NCBI GenBank assembly: GCA_937969125.1
Contig: CALBVA010000028.1
Coordinates: 1-11,942 of the forward strand
DNA: 11,942 nt
DNA from: an uncultured Verrucomicrobiales bacterium
Lineage (GTDB): Bacteria > Verrucomicrobiota > Verrucomicrobiia > Verrucomicrobiales > Akkermansiaceae
Direction: 5' to 3'
A program made the position numbers and the translations under genes. This document shows positions 5,683 through 11,942 of the stretch, piece by piece (position 1 is the stretch's first letter; each line of letters opens with the position of its first letter). The notes beneath the pieces are model-generated. The model was not told the DNA's origin and ran no database searches. It was given only the letters and a program-made list of their open reading frames with translations.

Positions 5683-7326
5683 ATGCTGACTCTTCTGAAG
5701 ATTCGGAACCTCGCCTTGGTGGACCGACTGGAGTGGGACCTCGGCGGGGGACTTGTCGGCGTGACCGGTGAGACTGGCGCGGGAAAGTCCGTCATTGTCG
5801 GTGCACTAAAGCTCATCCTCGGCGAGCGGGCCGATAAGGGCCTCATCCGTACGGGCGAGGACCAGTGCACCGCCGAGGCCATTTTTCAGCTCCCAGATGT
5901 CTCGTCGATCAACACGATCCTTGAAGGGGTGGGATTGGACCCGTGTGAGGAAAATGAGCTCATCATCCGCCGTGTCGTAGGCCGCAGCGCGAATAAACAA
6001 TTCGTCAATAATGGCGCGGCGACTCTCGGCGTGCTGAAAAAGATTGGTGCACACCTCGTGGACCTCCACGGTCCTCACGATCATCAATCGCTCCTCTCAC
6101 CGGAGCGTCAGCTCGCTCTGCTGGATGCCTACGCGGTCGCCGGAAAGGAGCTCGCGGCCTATCGTGCAAAGTGGGCCGTCTGGCGCGAAGCGGCTGACGA
6201 ATACGAAACCGCCCGCGCCCAGCGTGAAATCAGCGATCAGGAAAAGGAACTCCTGCGCTATCAGGTGGAGGAGATCGATGAGGCAAGCTTGAAGCCCGGT
6301 GAGGAAGAGGAGCTGGAGGAGCGATATCGCCGCACCAGTAATGCCGCCCGCCTCGGAGAATTGGCTGGTAAGGCCGGAGATCTCCTGGGTAGCACGATTA
6401 GTCCTGGACTTGAGGATCTCCAGCGAACCATGGCGGAGCTGTCCCGCATTGATCCCGTCATCACTGACCTCGCCGAGGAAGTGGAGGGAGCCTCGGTGCA
6501 GATGCAGGAACTGGAGCGTAGCGTAGCCGATTACCTCGGTGAGTTGGAGCTCGATCCTACCGAAGCGCAGGAAGTGGAAAATCGCTTTAACCTCGTCGAG
6601 TCGCTCAAGCGGAAATACGGCCCGACCTTGCAGGACGCCATCGACCATGCCGAGGAAGCCCGCCTCCGTCTCGAAGGCTCGGATAACCGAGAGGAATACC
6701 TTGGCCGTCTCAAGGACGCCGCTGATACCGCGATGAAGCAACTGCGAGCTTCGGCCCGCAAGTTGGGAACGAAGCGGAAGAAGTTCGCCCCCGCTCTCGG
6801 GAAGGAAGTGCAGGGTCATCTTGTAGATCTGGGTTTCAAGCAGTCGGAATTTGAAGTCTCATTGACCACGCGCGATGAGCCCGGGCCGCAGGGATTTGAG
6901 ACCGTGGAATACCTCTTCGGTCCTAATCCCGGTGAGCCGCTGAAGCCGCTCCGCCAGGTCGCCTCCAGCGGTGAAATCTCCCGAGTCATGCTCGCGGTGA
7001 AGAGTGCTCTCGCCGATCAGGATGCCACACCGCTGATGGTTTTCGATGAGATCGATGCCAATGTCGGCGGAGAAATCGCTCGTGCCGTTGGTGAAAAAAT
7101 GGCCCACCTTGGCGAGCGACATCAGGTCGTCGCCATCACTCACTTCCCACAAGTCGCCGCAGTGGCCCATCAGCACTTTCTCGTCGAGAAACGGGTAGAG
7201 GGTGGTCGTTCTCTCTCTTCTCTCACCGAAGTCACAGGTGAGGATCGCATTGATGAACTCGTCCGCATGCTCGGCGGCGGAGACGGTTCGGAAGCCCGGA
7301 GCATGGCTCGTTCCCTTTTGAAGTAA
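5683..7326 (+). CDS. recN: DNA repair ATPase RecN
   Basis: This 547-aa SMC-like ABC ATPase acts early in recombinational repair of double-strand breaks, tethering DNA ends and promoting RecA loading. Visible: the opening MLTLLKIRNLALVDRLEW; Walker A GETGAGKS (29-36); the typical RecN stretch LVDLHGPHDHQSLL; a charged, coiled-coil-prone middle (about 155-390) rich in Glu, Arg and Lys; the ABC signature ASSGEISRVMLA (427-438); Walker B LMVFDEID (451-458); and the late THFPQVAAVAHQHFLVEK region. Length is near the usual 550. An oddity is the D-loop, which reads DANVGG where I expect something like D-x-G-I-G/S-G, so the first Gly is replaced by Asn. The TAA stop overlaps the next gene's ATG by one base (TAATG). 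No SOS (LexA) box is apparent in the 30 bp upstream, and no Shine-Dalgarno site lies at normal spacing. Confidence 0.97.
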   Translation: MLTLLKIRNLALVDRLEWDLGGGLVGVTGETGAGKSVIVGALKLILGERADKGLIRTGEDQCTAEAIFQLPDVSSINTILEGVGLDPCEENELIIRRVVGRSANKQFVNNGAATLGVLKKIGAHLVDLHGPHDHQSLLSPERQLALLDAYAVAGKELAAYRAKWAVWREAADEYETARAQREISDQEKELLRYQVEEIDEASLKPGEEEELEERYRRTSNAARLGELAGKAGDLLGSTISPGLEDLQRTMAELSRIDPVITDLAEEVEGASVQMQELERSVADYLGELELDPTEAQEVENRFNLVESLKRKYGPTLQDAIDHAEEARLRLEGSDNREEYLGRLKDAADTAMKQLRASARKLGTKRKKFAPALGKEVQGHLVDLGFKQSEFEVSLTTRDEPGPQGFETVEYLFGPNPGEPLKPLRQVASSGEISRVMLAVKSALADQDATPLMVFDEIDANVGGEIARAVGEKMAHLGERHQVVAITHFPQVAAVAHQHFLVEKRVEGGRSLSSLTEVTGEDRIDELVRMLGGGDGSEARSMARSLLK

Positions 7327-7775
7327 TGGCTGCGAAATCTAAAAAGAAAAAGCGTCCGGATAAGCCCCTCATTGGCCGTCACGAATGGTTCTCCATCCCG
7401 GAGCTCGGGATCAATTGGTTCCGGGGAAAGATCGATACCGGGGCGCGGAGTTCCTCGCTGCATGCGACAGACATCGAGCCTTTTGAAAAAGAAGACGGCA
7501 CCACTTGGGTCCGCTTTACCACGGTGGATGACCTCAAGTGTGAGGAGCCGGTGATCTTTACCAAGGCCGTTAAAAACTCTAGCGGGATCCCGGTGCAGCG
7601 TTACTTCATAGAGGTCGAGGTGGAGACTCTCGATGATGAGGCCCAGCTCGTGCTCGTCAGTTTGCACAATCGTACCAACATGCGCTGCCCGCTGCTCATG
7701 GGGCGACGGGAATTACGCTTCTACCTCGTCGATTGCAGCCGGAATCACATCCTCGGTAAACCGGTGAACTCTTAG
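7326..7775 (+). CDS. RimB-like ATP-dependent zinc protease family protein (PF05618)
   Basis: This 149-aa protein has a very basic start (AAKSKKKKR) followed by a compact domain with an aspartyl-protease-like layout. WFRGKIDTGARSSSLHA (31-47) carries the Asp-Thr-Gly at 37-39, and LHNRTNMRCPLLMGRREL (113-130) matches the family's closing block (L-x-N-R-x-x-M-x-x-P-x-L-x-G-R). Known: PF05618 is labelled a putative ATP-dependent zinc protease, and a Pseudomonas member, RimB, trims glutamates added to ribosomal protein S6 by RimK. Despite the label, the visible DTG motif suggests a retropepsin-like active site. No RimK-type ATP-grasp gene is in the window. Its ATG shares one base with the recN stop, so translation is likely coupled to recN. 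The exact substrate cannot be read from sequence. Confidence 0.88.
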   Translation: MAAKSKKKKRPDKPLIGRHEWFSIPELGINWFRGKIDTGARSSSLHATDIEPFEKEDGTTWVRFTTVDDLKCEEPVIFTKAVKNSSGIPVQRYFIEVEVETLDDEAQLVLVSLHNRTNMRCPLLMGRRELRFYLVDCSRNHILGKPVNS

Positions 7776-7801
7776 GGCTCCTGGCGTGTGGTTTAAAAGG
7801 A

Positions 7802-7829
7802 TCGTCGGGCTCGGCGACTTTGCGACTTT
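7802..7829 (+). terminator. Weak hairpin plus tandem octamer after the PF05618 gene
   Basis: TCGTCG (7802-7807) and CGGCGA (7812-7817) can form a 6-bp stem with one G-T pair and a GGCT loop. The sequence then reads CTTTGCGACTTT, which has short T-runs but no true poly-T. The octamer GCGACTTT is repeated perfectly in tandem at 7814-7821 and 7822-7829. This could be a weak terminator ending the recN unit, or an incidental duplication. The rest of the 127-bp gap before trpD shows only a weak promoter-like pair, TGGACC then TAGCAT, just before the trpD start. Confidence 0.25.
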
Positions 7830-7902
7830 ACGGTTCCAATCCCCACCTCGCAGAAGATCCGAACGGGATGGACCTCTTTGTCCTCTGTGATAGCATCGCG
7901 AT

Positions 7903-8946
7903 ATGGACACTCTAATTCATCATCTCGAAAATAAGGAAGAGCTTCCACCTCGTGAAGTCGCCACCGCTGCCGAGTTTCTTCTCGATGAATCGGGTTCGAT
8001 TGAAAAGAAAGCCCATCTCCTGAAGGCTCTCGCGGAGAAAGGGGAGACGGCTGCGGAGATTGCCGAGTTCGTTTCCGTTTTTCTGGAAAAGGCGGAGGTG
8101 CCGTCCTTCCTGGATCTGCAGTTCGAGGGACCAACGATTGATGTCTGCGGAACGGGCGGGGACAAGTTGGACCTTTTCAACGTCTCGACCACGAGCATGT
8201 TCATCGTCGCCGCAGCCGGAGCCACGGTGATCAAGCACGGCAACCGCGGGATCACCTCGAAGAGCGGTGGGGCGGATGTGCTGGAGGCGCTCGGGATCCA
8301 GATCGATCTGCCCTCGGAACAAGTGGGAGTCTGCCTGGAAAAGGCCGGAGTGGGTTTTCTCTTCGCCCCGAAATATCACCCGGCTTTTAAGGCGGTCGTG
8401 CCCGTTCGCAAGATGCTCGCCGAGCAGGGGCAGCGGACCATTTTTAATCTCATCGGGCCTCTTCTCAATCCAGCCAACCCTGAGTGCCAGCTCGTCGGGG
8501 TCTTTGATCGTAATCTCTGCCCGGTCTTTGCTGACATCCTAAATCGTCTTGGTCGCGACAGCGCCTGGGCGGTCAATGGCATGACGGAAGACGGGCGTGT
8601 GGTCGATGAAATGAGCACGATGGGCTCAACGCGAATTTGTAAGGCCGGCCGCTATCAGGGACAGGTCGATGAAGAGGTGACTCCTGGTGATTTTGCGATC
8701 GCCCCGGCAGACGTAATCGACCTTCAGGGTGGCGATGCAAAGGAAAACGCCACATTGCTCACTAATATTCTCGCCGGTGAGGAAAGCGGGGCGAAGCGGG
8801 ACATCGTTCTGCTCAATGCCGCCGCGGCCATCGCCTGTGCTGGTCTCGCTGACAACATCGGGGATGGCTTGAAAAAGGCGACGGAAGCGGTCGATAGCGG
8901 AGAAGCTCTCAACCGTCTGAAGCTCCTTCAGAAGCACGCCGGGTAG
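7903..8946 (+). CDS. trpD: Anthranilate phosphoribosyltransferase
   Basis: This 347-aa protein transfers phosphoribose from PRPP to anthranilate, the second step of tryptophan synthesis. Seen: the N-terminal helical domain (about 1-75); the PRPP loop CGTGGD (82-87) followed by FNVSTTS (92-98); KHGNRGITSKSGGADVLEALG (111-131); the anthranilate-side region APKYHPAF (155-162) and RTIFNLIGPLLNP (178-190); and the metal-binding Asp235-Glu236 pair in VVDEM. Length agrees with the family. There are two departures from the consensus I know. The loop reads DKLDLFNVST instead of a D-G-x-x-T-F-N-I-S-T form, and the segment PVRKMLAEQGQRTIFN has about three extra residues (near AEQ) compared with PVRKELGIRTIFN. 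It stands alone, with no other trp genes nearby. No Shine-Dalgarno site is seen. A close TrpD-like paralogue is possible, but the intact motifs favour TrpD. It converges on tatD across 108 bp that contains only weak hairpins (for example TCTCG/CGAGA at 9017-9033). Confidence 0.92.
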   Translation: MDTLIHHLENKEELPPREVATAAEFLLDESGSIEKKAHLLKALAEKGETAAEIAEFVSVFLEKAEVPSFLDLQFEGPTIDVCGTGGDKLDLFNVSTTSMFIVAAAGATVIKHGNRGITSKSGGADVLEALGIQIDLPSEQVGVCLEKAGVGFLFAPKYHPAFKAVVPVRKMLAEQGQRTIFNLIGPLLNPANPECQLVGVFDRNLCPVFADILNRLGRDSAWAVNGMTEDGRVVDEMSTMGSTRICKAGRYQGQVDEEVTPGDFAIAPADVIDLQGGDAKENATLLTNILAGEESGAKRDIVLLNAAAAIACAGLADNIGDGLKKATEAVDSGEALNRLKLLQKHAG

Positions 8947-9054
8947 TGCTCAGTAAAAATCTTCAGAAAGGCTCAGCGGGAACGTTAGCCCGGATGCCTG
9001 ACACACTCGAATGGACTCTCGCAACAAACGAGAACCCCTTGCCAAACTTTGGTT

Positions 9055-9798
9055 TCAGCTCAAAAAGTGCTCGGTATTTTTCTGGAAGAGAGCTTCCGAG
9101 ATACCGGTGAGGGAAGCGAGTTGACTAGAGATGACTCGTAGGTTTTTGGGGTGATTGATTTTGCCCTCGCCCGGTGGCGGCATGTCGGGGGCGTCGGTTT
9201 CGACGAGGATTCGGTCCGCAGGAAGATTTTGGAAGACGGCTCGGACCTTTTCTTTTCGAGGATGAAGAAAGTGACCGGAGAAGGAGAAGTAGGCTCCGAG
9301 TTTGACTAGCTCCTTTGCGGTTTCGAGTGATCCGGCGAAAGAGTGGACTAGGAAGCGGGGGAGGATTGGCGCTGCTTTCAATTCTTCCAGCAGTGGTCCC
9401 GAAGCTCTCAGGCAGTGGATCGTGATTGGCCGGGCGAGTTCGGCGGCGAGAGCGAGTTGTTGGCGGAAGACGAGGTGCTGCTCTTCGAGATTGGGATCTG
9501 TCATCCAGCGGTCGAGGCCACATTCGCCGAGGGCAACGCGGGGGTCTTCTTCTAGGAGCGCGCGGAGATGATCGATCCAATCGGCCGAGCGCTCCGCGAC
9601 TTTCCAGGGGTGAAGTCCGTAGGACGGAATAACGAAGTCAGGATGCTCTTTTGCGAGCTGATGGACCGCAGGCCAATCCGCTTCGGAGGTGCCATTGACG
9701 ACGCAGGCGGTGATGCCGACGTCTTTCATTTCGCGGATGAGGTCGGATTGGCGATTTCCGAAGCGAGGATCGTGGAGGTGATTGTGGGCGTCAATCAT
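9055..9798 (-). CDS. tatD: TatD-family metal-dependent hydrolase (deoxyribonuclease)
   Basis: This 247-aa TIM-barrel amidohydrolase is slightly shorter than the usual 255-265. Metal ligands expected for the family are all visible: His5 and His7 (DAHNHL), Glu92 (LGECGLD), His128 (ITIHCLRAS), His152 (LVHSFAG) and Asp202 (VETDAP), with the family marker GLHPW at 61-65. Characterised TatD proteins are magnesium-dependent 3'-5' exonucleases, linked to DNA repair and apoptosis-like DNA degradation, or D-aminoacyl-tRNA hydrolase-like enzymes; the substrate here is not determined. Several paralogues (YcfH, YjjV) share these motifs, so the symbol denotes the family. Its ATG lies 8 bp after the selU stop, so it is probably the last gene of the operon. 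A GGAG sits directly against the ATG, too close to be a normal Shine-Dalgarno site. Confidence 0.9.
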   Translation of the reverse strand: MIDAHNHLHDPRFGNRQSDLIREMKDVGITACVVNGTSEADWPAVHQLAKEHPDFVIPSYGLHPWKVAERSADWIDHLRALLEEDPRVALGECGLDRWMTDPNLEEQHLVFRQQLALAAELARPITIHCLRASGPLLEELKAAPILPRFLVHSFAGSLETAKELVKLGAYFSFSGHFLHPRKEKVRAVFQNLPADRILVETDAPDMPPPGEGKINHPKNLRVISSQLASLTGISEALFQKNTEHFLS

Positions 9799-9806
9799 CT
9801 CCGATT

Positions 9807-10865
9807 TTAGGGATAGAGGCGGATTAATTCCGCGGCAGCTTTCTCAAAGTCATCGGCTGAAACCGTGCCCGGATCGAGGGTGCGCTCGGGGACAGAATAG
9901 ACGGAGTCGTCTGAGCCGGGTTTGCGATAGACGAGGTCGTAGTGATCCTGGAGGATGGATTGGAGGAAGCTTTTCCAGTCCTGTGCATCGATTTCGTGAT
10001 GCCATTGATCGACCTGTGCGTGCCCGCGCAGACGGCGAAGGCCATCGAGGGTTTGCTTGAGCGATTCCGGATCCGAGATGAAGTGGTGGTAGTCTTCGGC
10101 GAGGAGTTTCGCCCTTTCGGTGAGGCTGAGGTCAATGAGCACCACTCGGCCGTTTCCGAGTCTTTCCCAAAGGGTGGGTGGGCACTGTAGTCGACCGATG
10201 CGGTTCGATTCGGCCTCGGTGAAGACGGGGCGATTTGGGTCGAAGTTCTTAAAAGCAGACCAGAGAGATGACTCGAAGCGTTTTTGATTGGGCTGTGGGC
10301 TATCGGGTGAAGTCCCCAGGATGGAGCCTCGATGGTTGGCGAGGCCTTCGAGATCGAGAACCTGTGCGCCCTGTTTTTTGAGCGCGTGGAGAAGGCGGGT
10401 TTTTCCGCAGCCGGTGAGGCCTCCGAGGACAATGAGTTCTGGTTTTTTTTGAGCGATAGTGGCTTTCAGATCGCCCATGAAATATTTTCGCCAGGCCTTA
10501 TATCCGCCCTGGATGACCCGGCTGCGCCAGCCGATGGCACGGAAGATCACCGCCATGGAATTCGAGCGGAGATTCCCACGCCAGCAATAGATCAGCGGAG
10601 CGAAGGAGGTGGGATGATCGGCGAGAGTGGAGGAGAGGTGGCGGTGGATATTCTCCGTGATGAGGGTGGCCCCAAGGCGGCGGGCTTTAAAGGGACTGAG
10701 GGCATTCAATTCGCCGACCTCGTGGCGCTGGGCATCACTGAGAACCGGGAGATTGATGGCGCCAGGCACGTGGTCCTCCTCGAACTCCGAAGGCGAGCGG
10801 ACATCAATGATATCCGGAAAATCTGCAAGATCGAAGGGAGGGGTGACGCGCTCGGGAATATCCAT
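9807..10865 (-). CDS. selU: tRNA 2-selenouridine synthase (SelU/MnmH)
   Basis: This 352-aa protein (E. coli about 364) works on wobble U34 of Lys, Glu and Gln tRNAs: it replaces sulfur of 2-thiouridine with selenium from selenophosphate, through a geranylated intermediate. The N-terminal rhodanese domain (about 10-130) has IIDVRSPSEFEEDHVPGAIN and the catalytic-type Cys94 in YCWRGNLRS. The C-terminal P-loop domain has GLTGCGKT (149-156), the family stretch DLEGLANHRGS (171-181) and AESNRIG (218-224). The residue after CWRG is Asn98, where I recall Gly in most relatives. I chose ATG 10865 because the match starts at MDIPERVTPPFDLADF; the frame stays open 24 codons upstream to an ATG at 10937 inside the RidA gene. 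It follows that gene by 8 bp and precedes tatD by 8 bp. GGAAGAA upstream is a possible weak ribosome site. selD and selA are not in the window. Confidence 0.94.
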   Translation of the reverse strand: MDIPERVTPPFDLADFPDIIDVRSPSEFEEDHVPGAINLPVLSDAQRHEVGELNALSPFKARRLGATLITENIHRHLSSTLADHPTSFAPLIYCWRGNLRSNSMAVIFRAIGWRSRVIQGGYKAWRKYFMGDLKATIAQKKPELIVLGGLTGCGKTRLLHALKKQGAQVLDLEGLANHRGSILGTSPDSPQPNQKRFESSLWSAFKNFDPNRPVFTEAESNRIGRLQCPPTLWERLGNGRVVLIDLSLTERAKLLAEDYHHFISDPESLKQTLDGLRRLRGHAQVDQWHHEIDAQDWKSFLQSILQDHYDLVYRKPGSDDSVYSVPERTLDPGTVSADDFEKAAAELIRLYP

Positions 10866-10873
10866 CGGGGCGC

Positions 10874-11332
10874 TTATTCTTCCACCTCCACGACGAGGCT
10901 GACCTCGACTGAAACGCCCAGGGGCAGTGAGGAACAACCGACCGCGGCGCGTGAGTGTTTTCCGGCCTCACCGAAGACGGCGACGAGGAGATCGGAGGCG
11001 CCATTGATGACCTGCGGATGGGCGGTGAAGTCCGGCTCCGCATTGACGAAGCCACTGAGCGAGACGATGCGGGTCACTTTGTCCAATGATCCTAGCTCTG
11101 CCTTAATCACGGCGAGGCGGGTGAGGAGGGCTGTCTCGGCGGCTTTTTGGGCGGTTTCGACATCAGACTCGGTGGGAACTTTTCCGAGAAATTTCAGGTC
11201 GCCAATGATGGGGAGCCCGCCGGAAATGTGGAGGAGATTACCGGTGCGGACGGCATTGACATAGGAGCCGACGGGAGCGGCAGCTTCGGGGAGTTTAAGT
11301 CCGAGGGAGGTGAGTTTTTCTTCCGGTGTCAT
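10874..11332 (-). CDS. RidA/YjgF-family protein (PF14588-type subgroup)
   Basis: This 152-aa protein is longer than classic RidA (about 128 aa). The layout fits the YjgF-like subgroup PF14588: the N-terminal helix EEKLTSLGLKLPEAAAP; the strand block YVNAVRTGNLLHISGGLP (24-41); a central helix with AQKAAETALLTRLAVIKAELGSLDKV; GFVNAEPDFTAHPQVINGASDLL (94-116); and the C-terminal FGEAGKHSRAAVGCSSLPLGV block, finishing with VEVSLVVEVEE. RidA proteins hydrolyse reactive enamine/imine intermediates such as 2-aminoacrylate formed by PLP enzymes, protecting other enzymes. Members of this longer subgroup are less well characterised, so the activity is inferred from the family. They normally form homotrimers. 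The start ATG overlaps the upstream M23 gene's TGA (ATGA, 4 bp), which fixes the start and suggests coupled translation. selU follows by 8 bp. Confidence 0.9.
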   Translation of the reverse strand: MTPEEKLTSLGLKLPEAAAPVGSYVNAVRTGNLLHISGGLPIIGDLKFLGKVPTESDVETAQKAAETALLTRLAVIKAELGSLDKVTRIVSLSGFVNAEPDFTAHPQVINGASDLLVAVFGEAGKHSRAAVGCSSLPLGVSVEVSLVVEVEE

Positions 11333-11942
11333 TGTGGGAGGTTGGCAGGTTGTGGAGCAGGAGTAGATTTAGGCTTGGTGTATTCGTTTGTGAAGAGGGC
11401 GATGAATTTCCGCCCACTCCGAGTGAGGGTGGCGCGGCTGCCGGTCCCGCTAAGACGCTTACGGGTGTAGAATTTATGATTTGAGCGGGTGGTGCGCACG
11501 TAGGTCACGGTGGCCTGGGTGACTTCGCGGTGACTCGGGATGACCTCGAGTGGGATTCCGGAATCGGTGAAGGCGATCTCCCATGAGGCGCTGGAGGCGT
11601 GGTGATTGCCTTTCGCGAGCCATGGATATCGTTGCACGATTTCCAGTCGCTCCGCCAATCCGGTGCGAGGAACTGCGACTTTGAAGTAGGGCGAGGCACC
11701 TTTGAGGAACTGCGGGATGGTGAGTTTGGGATTTTTTTTGTGAGCGAGGAAGAGCGAAGCGACATCGATGCCCATGATATTCCGACCATCATAAAGGCCG
11801 CGATTAGTGGTAGCTCCGAGCCAGTCCTCGAAGTTGACGGTGCTGATCAAGCCGAGTTCGAGGTGGAGGTGGGAACGTTCGCGATTCAGTCCTACCCCAG
11901 TGTAGCCCATTCTTCCAAGCGTGGTGCCGGCTTTCACGCGCT
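11329..11942 (-). CDS. M23-family (LytM-type) metallopeptidase, C-terminal part
   Basis: The gene enters from the right edge; 203 residues are visible, ending at TGA 11331-11329. The first visible residues, VKAGTTLGRMGYTGVGLNR then SHLHLELGL, match the end of the M23 domain: the K-A-G-x-x-(L/I)-G-x-x-G-x-T-G stretch and the H-x-H zinc motif. The other zinc ligands (H-x-x-x-D) would lie outside the window. M23 enzymes cut peptide cross-links in peptidoglycan and act in the periplasm or outside the cell. After the domain come about 165 residues I cannot assign, including a Lys/Arg-rich stretch (SNHKFYTRKRL) and a Pro-rich end (KSTPAPQPANLPQ). A GTG at 11937 is an internal codon, not a start. 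The stop overlaps the RidA-family start by 4 bp, so this gene probably heads or precedes that operon. Confidence 0.85.
   Translation of the reverse strand, partial: RVKAGTTLGRMGYTGVGLNRERSHLHLELGLISTVNFEDWLGATTNRGLYDGRNIMGIDVASLFLAHKKNPKLTIPQFLKGASPYFKVAVPRTGLAERLEIVQRYPWLAKGNHHASSASWEIAFTDSGIPLEVIPSHREVTQATVTYVRTTRSNHKFYTRKRLSGTGSRATLTRSGRKFIALFTNEYTKPKSTPAPQPANLPQ

Noticed and set aside
9017..9033. TCTCG/CGAGA hairpin between trpD and tatD
   Set aside because: The 5-bp stem with a 7-nt loop has no T-run on either strand; too weak to call a bidirectional terminator.
10866..10937. 24-codon N-terminal extension of SelU
   Set aside because: It overlaps the end of the RidA-family gene and has Arg/Gly-rich non-conserved sequence. 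ATG 10865, 8 bp after the upstream stop, matches the family start.
10332..11264. 310-codon plus-strand ORF opposite selU and the RidA gene
   Set aside because: It spans two well-supported minus-strand genes and their junction; no motif was recognised.
1..11942. Search for CRISPR, prophage, insertion sequence, toxin-antitoxin or defence genes
   Set aside because: No regularly spaced repeats, transposase or integrase motifs, or defence-gene signatures were seen; nearly all coding space is assigned to conserved housekeeping families.

Overview
The window is ordinary bacterial chromosome. It is GC-rich and densely coded, and almost every protein belongs to a recognised conserved family. I see no transposase, integrase, phage gene, CRISPR array or toxin-antitoxin pair, and no clearly undescribed system. 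Most start codons lack a Shine-Dalgarno sequence. Together with the gene repertoire, this fits a lineage that depends little on Shine-Dalgarno pairing; Verrucomicrobiota (PVC group) is my best guess. That placement is inference, because no 16S rRNA or lineage marker is present.

Layout, left side: positions 1-117 (+) are the end of a DCC/DUF393 thiol-disulfide oxidoreductase gene. A possible small membrane protein (159-353, -) faces it. Next come tRNA-Ala(GGC) at 456-531, with a likely promoter upstream and a clear intrinsic terminator at 591-612. The overlapping pair rsfS (ribosome silencing factor) and cinA (NMN deamidase/competence-damage protein) follows.

Middle: serA (-) converges on cinA with directly abutting stop codons. 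serA diverges from ilvD (+) across a 136-bp gap. SerA opens the serine pathway and IlvD acts in branched-chain amino acid synthesis, so the gap probably carries both promoters. Downstream on + lie recN (SMC-like DNA repair ATPase), a RimB-like PF05618 protease coupled to it by a 1-nt stop/start overlap, and then a solitary trpD for tryptophan synthesis.

Right side: a compact minus-strand operon is transcribed leftward: an M23 peptidase (cut by the window edge), then a RidA-family protein, selU/mnmH (tRNA 2-selenouridine synthase) and tatD. The junctions are a 4-bp ATGA overlap and two 8-bp gaps. trpD and tatD converge across 108 bp.

The points most worth following up are the small membrane ORF with an in-frame six-codon repeat, the scarcity of Shine-Dalgarno sites, sequence variants in the SelU, RecN and TrpD signature motifs, the recN-protease coupling without rimK nearby, and the unidentified C-terminal region of the M23 protein.
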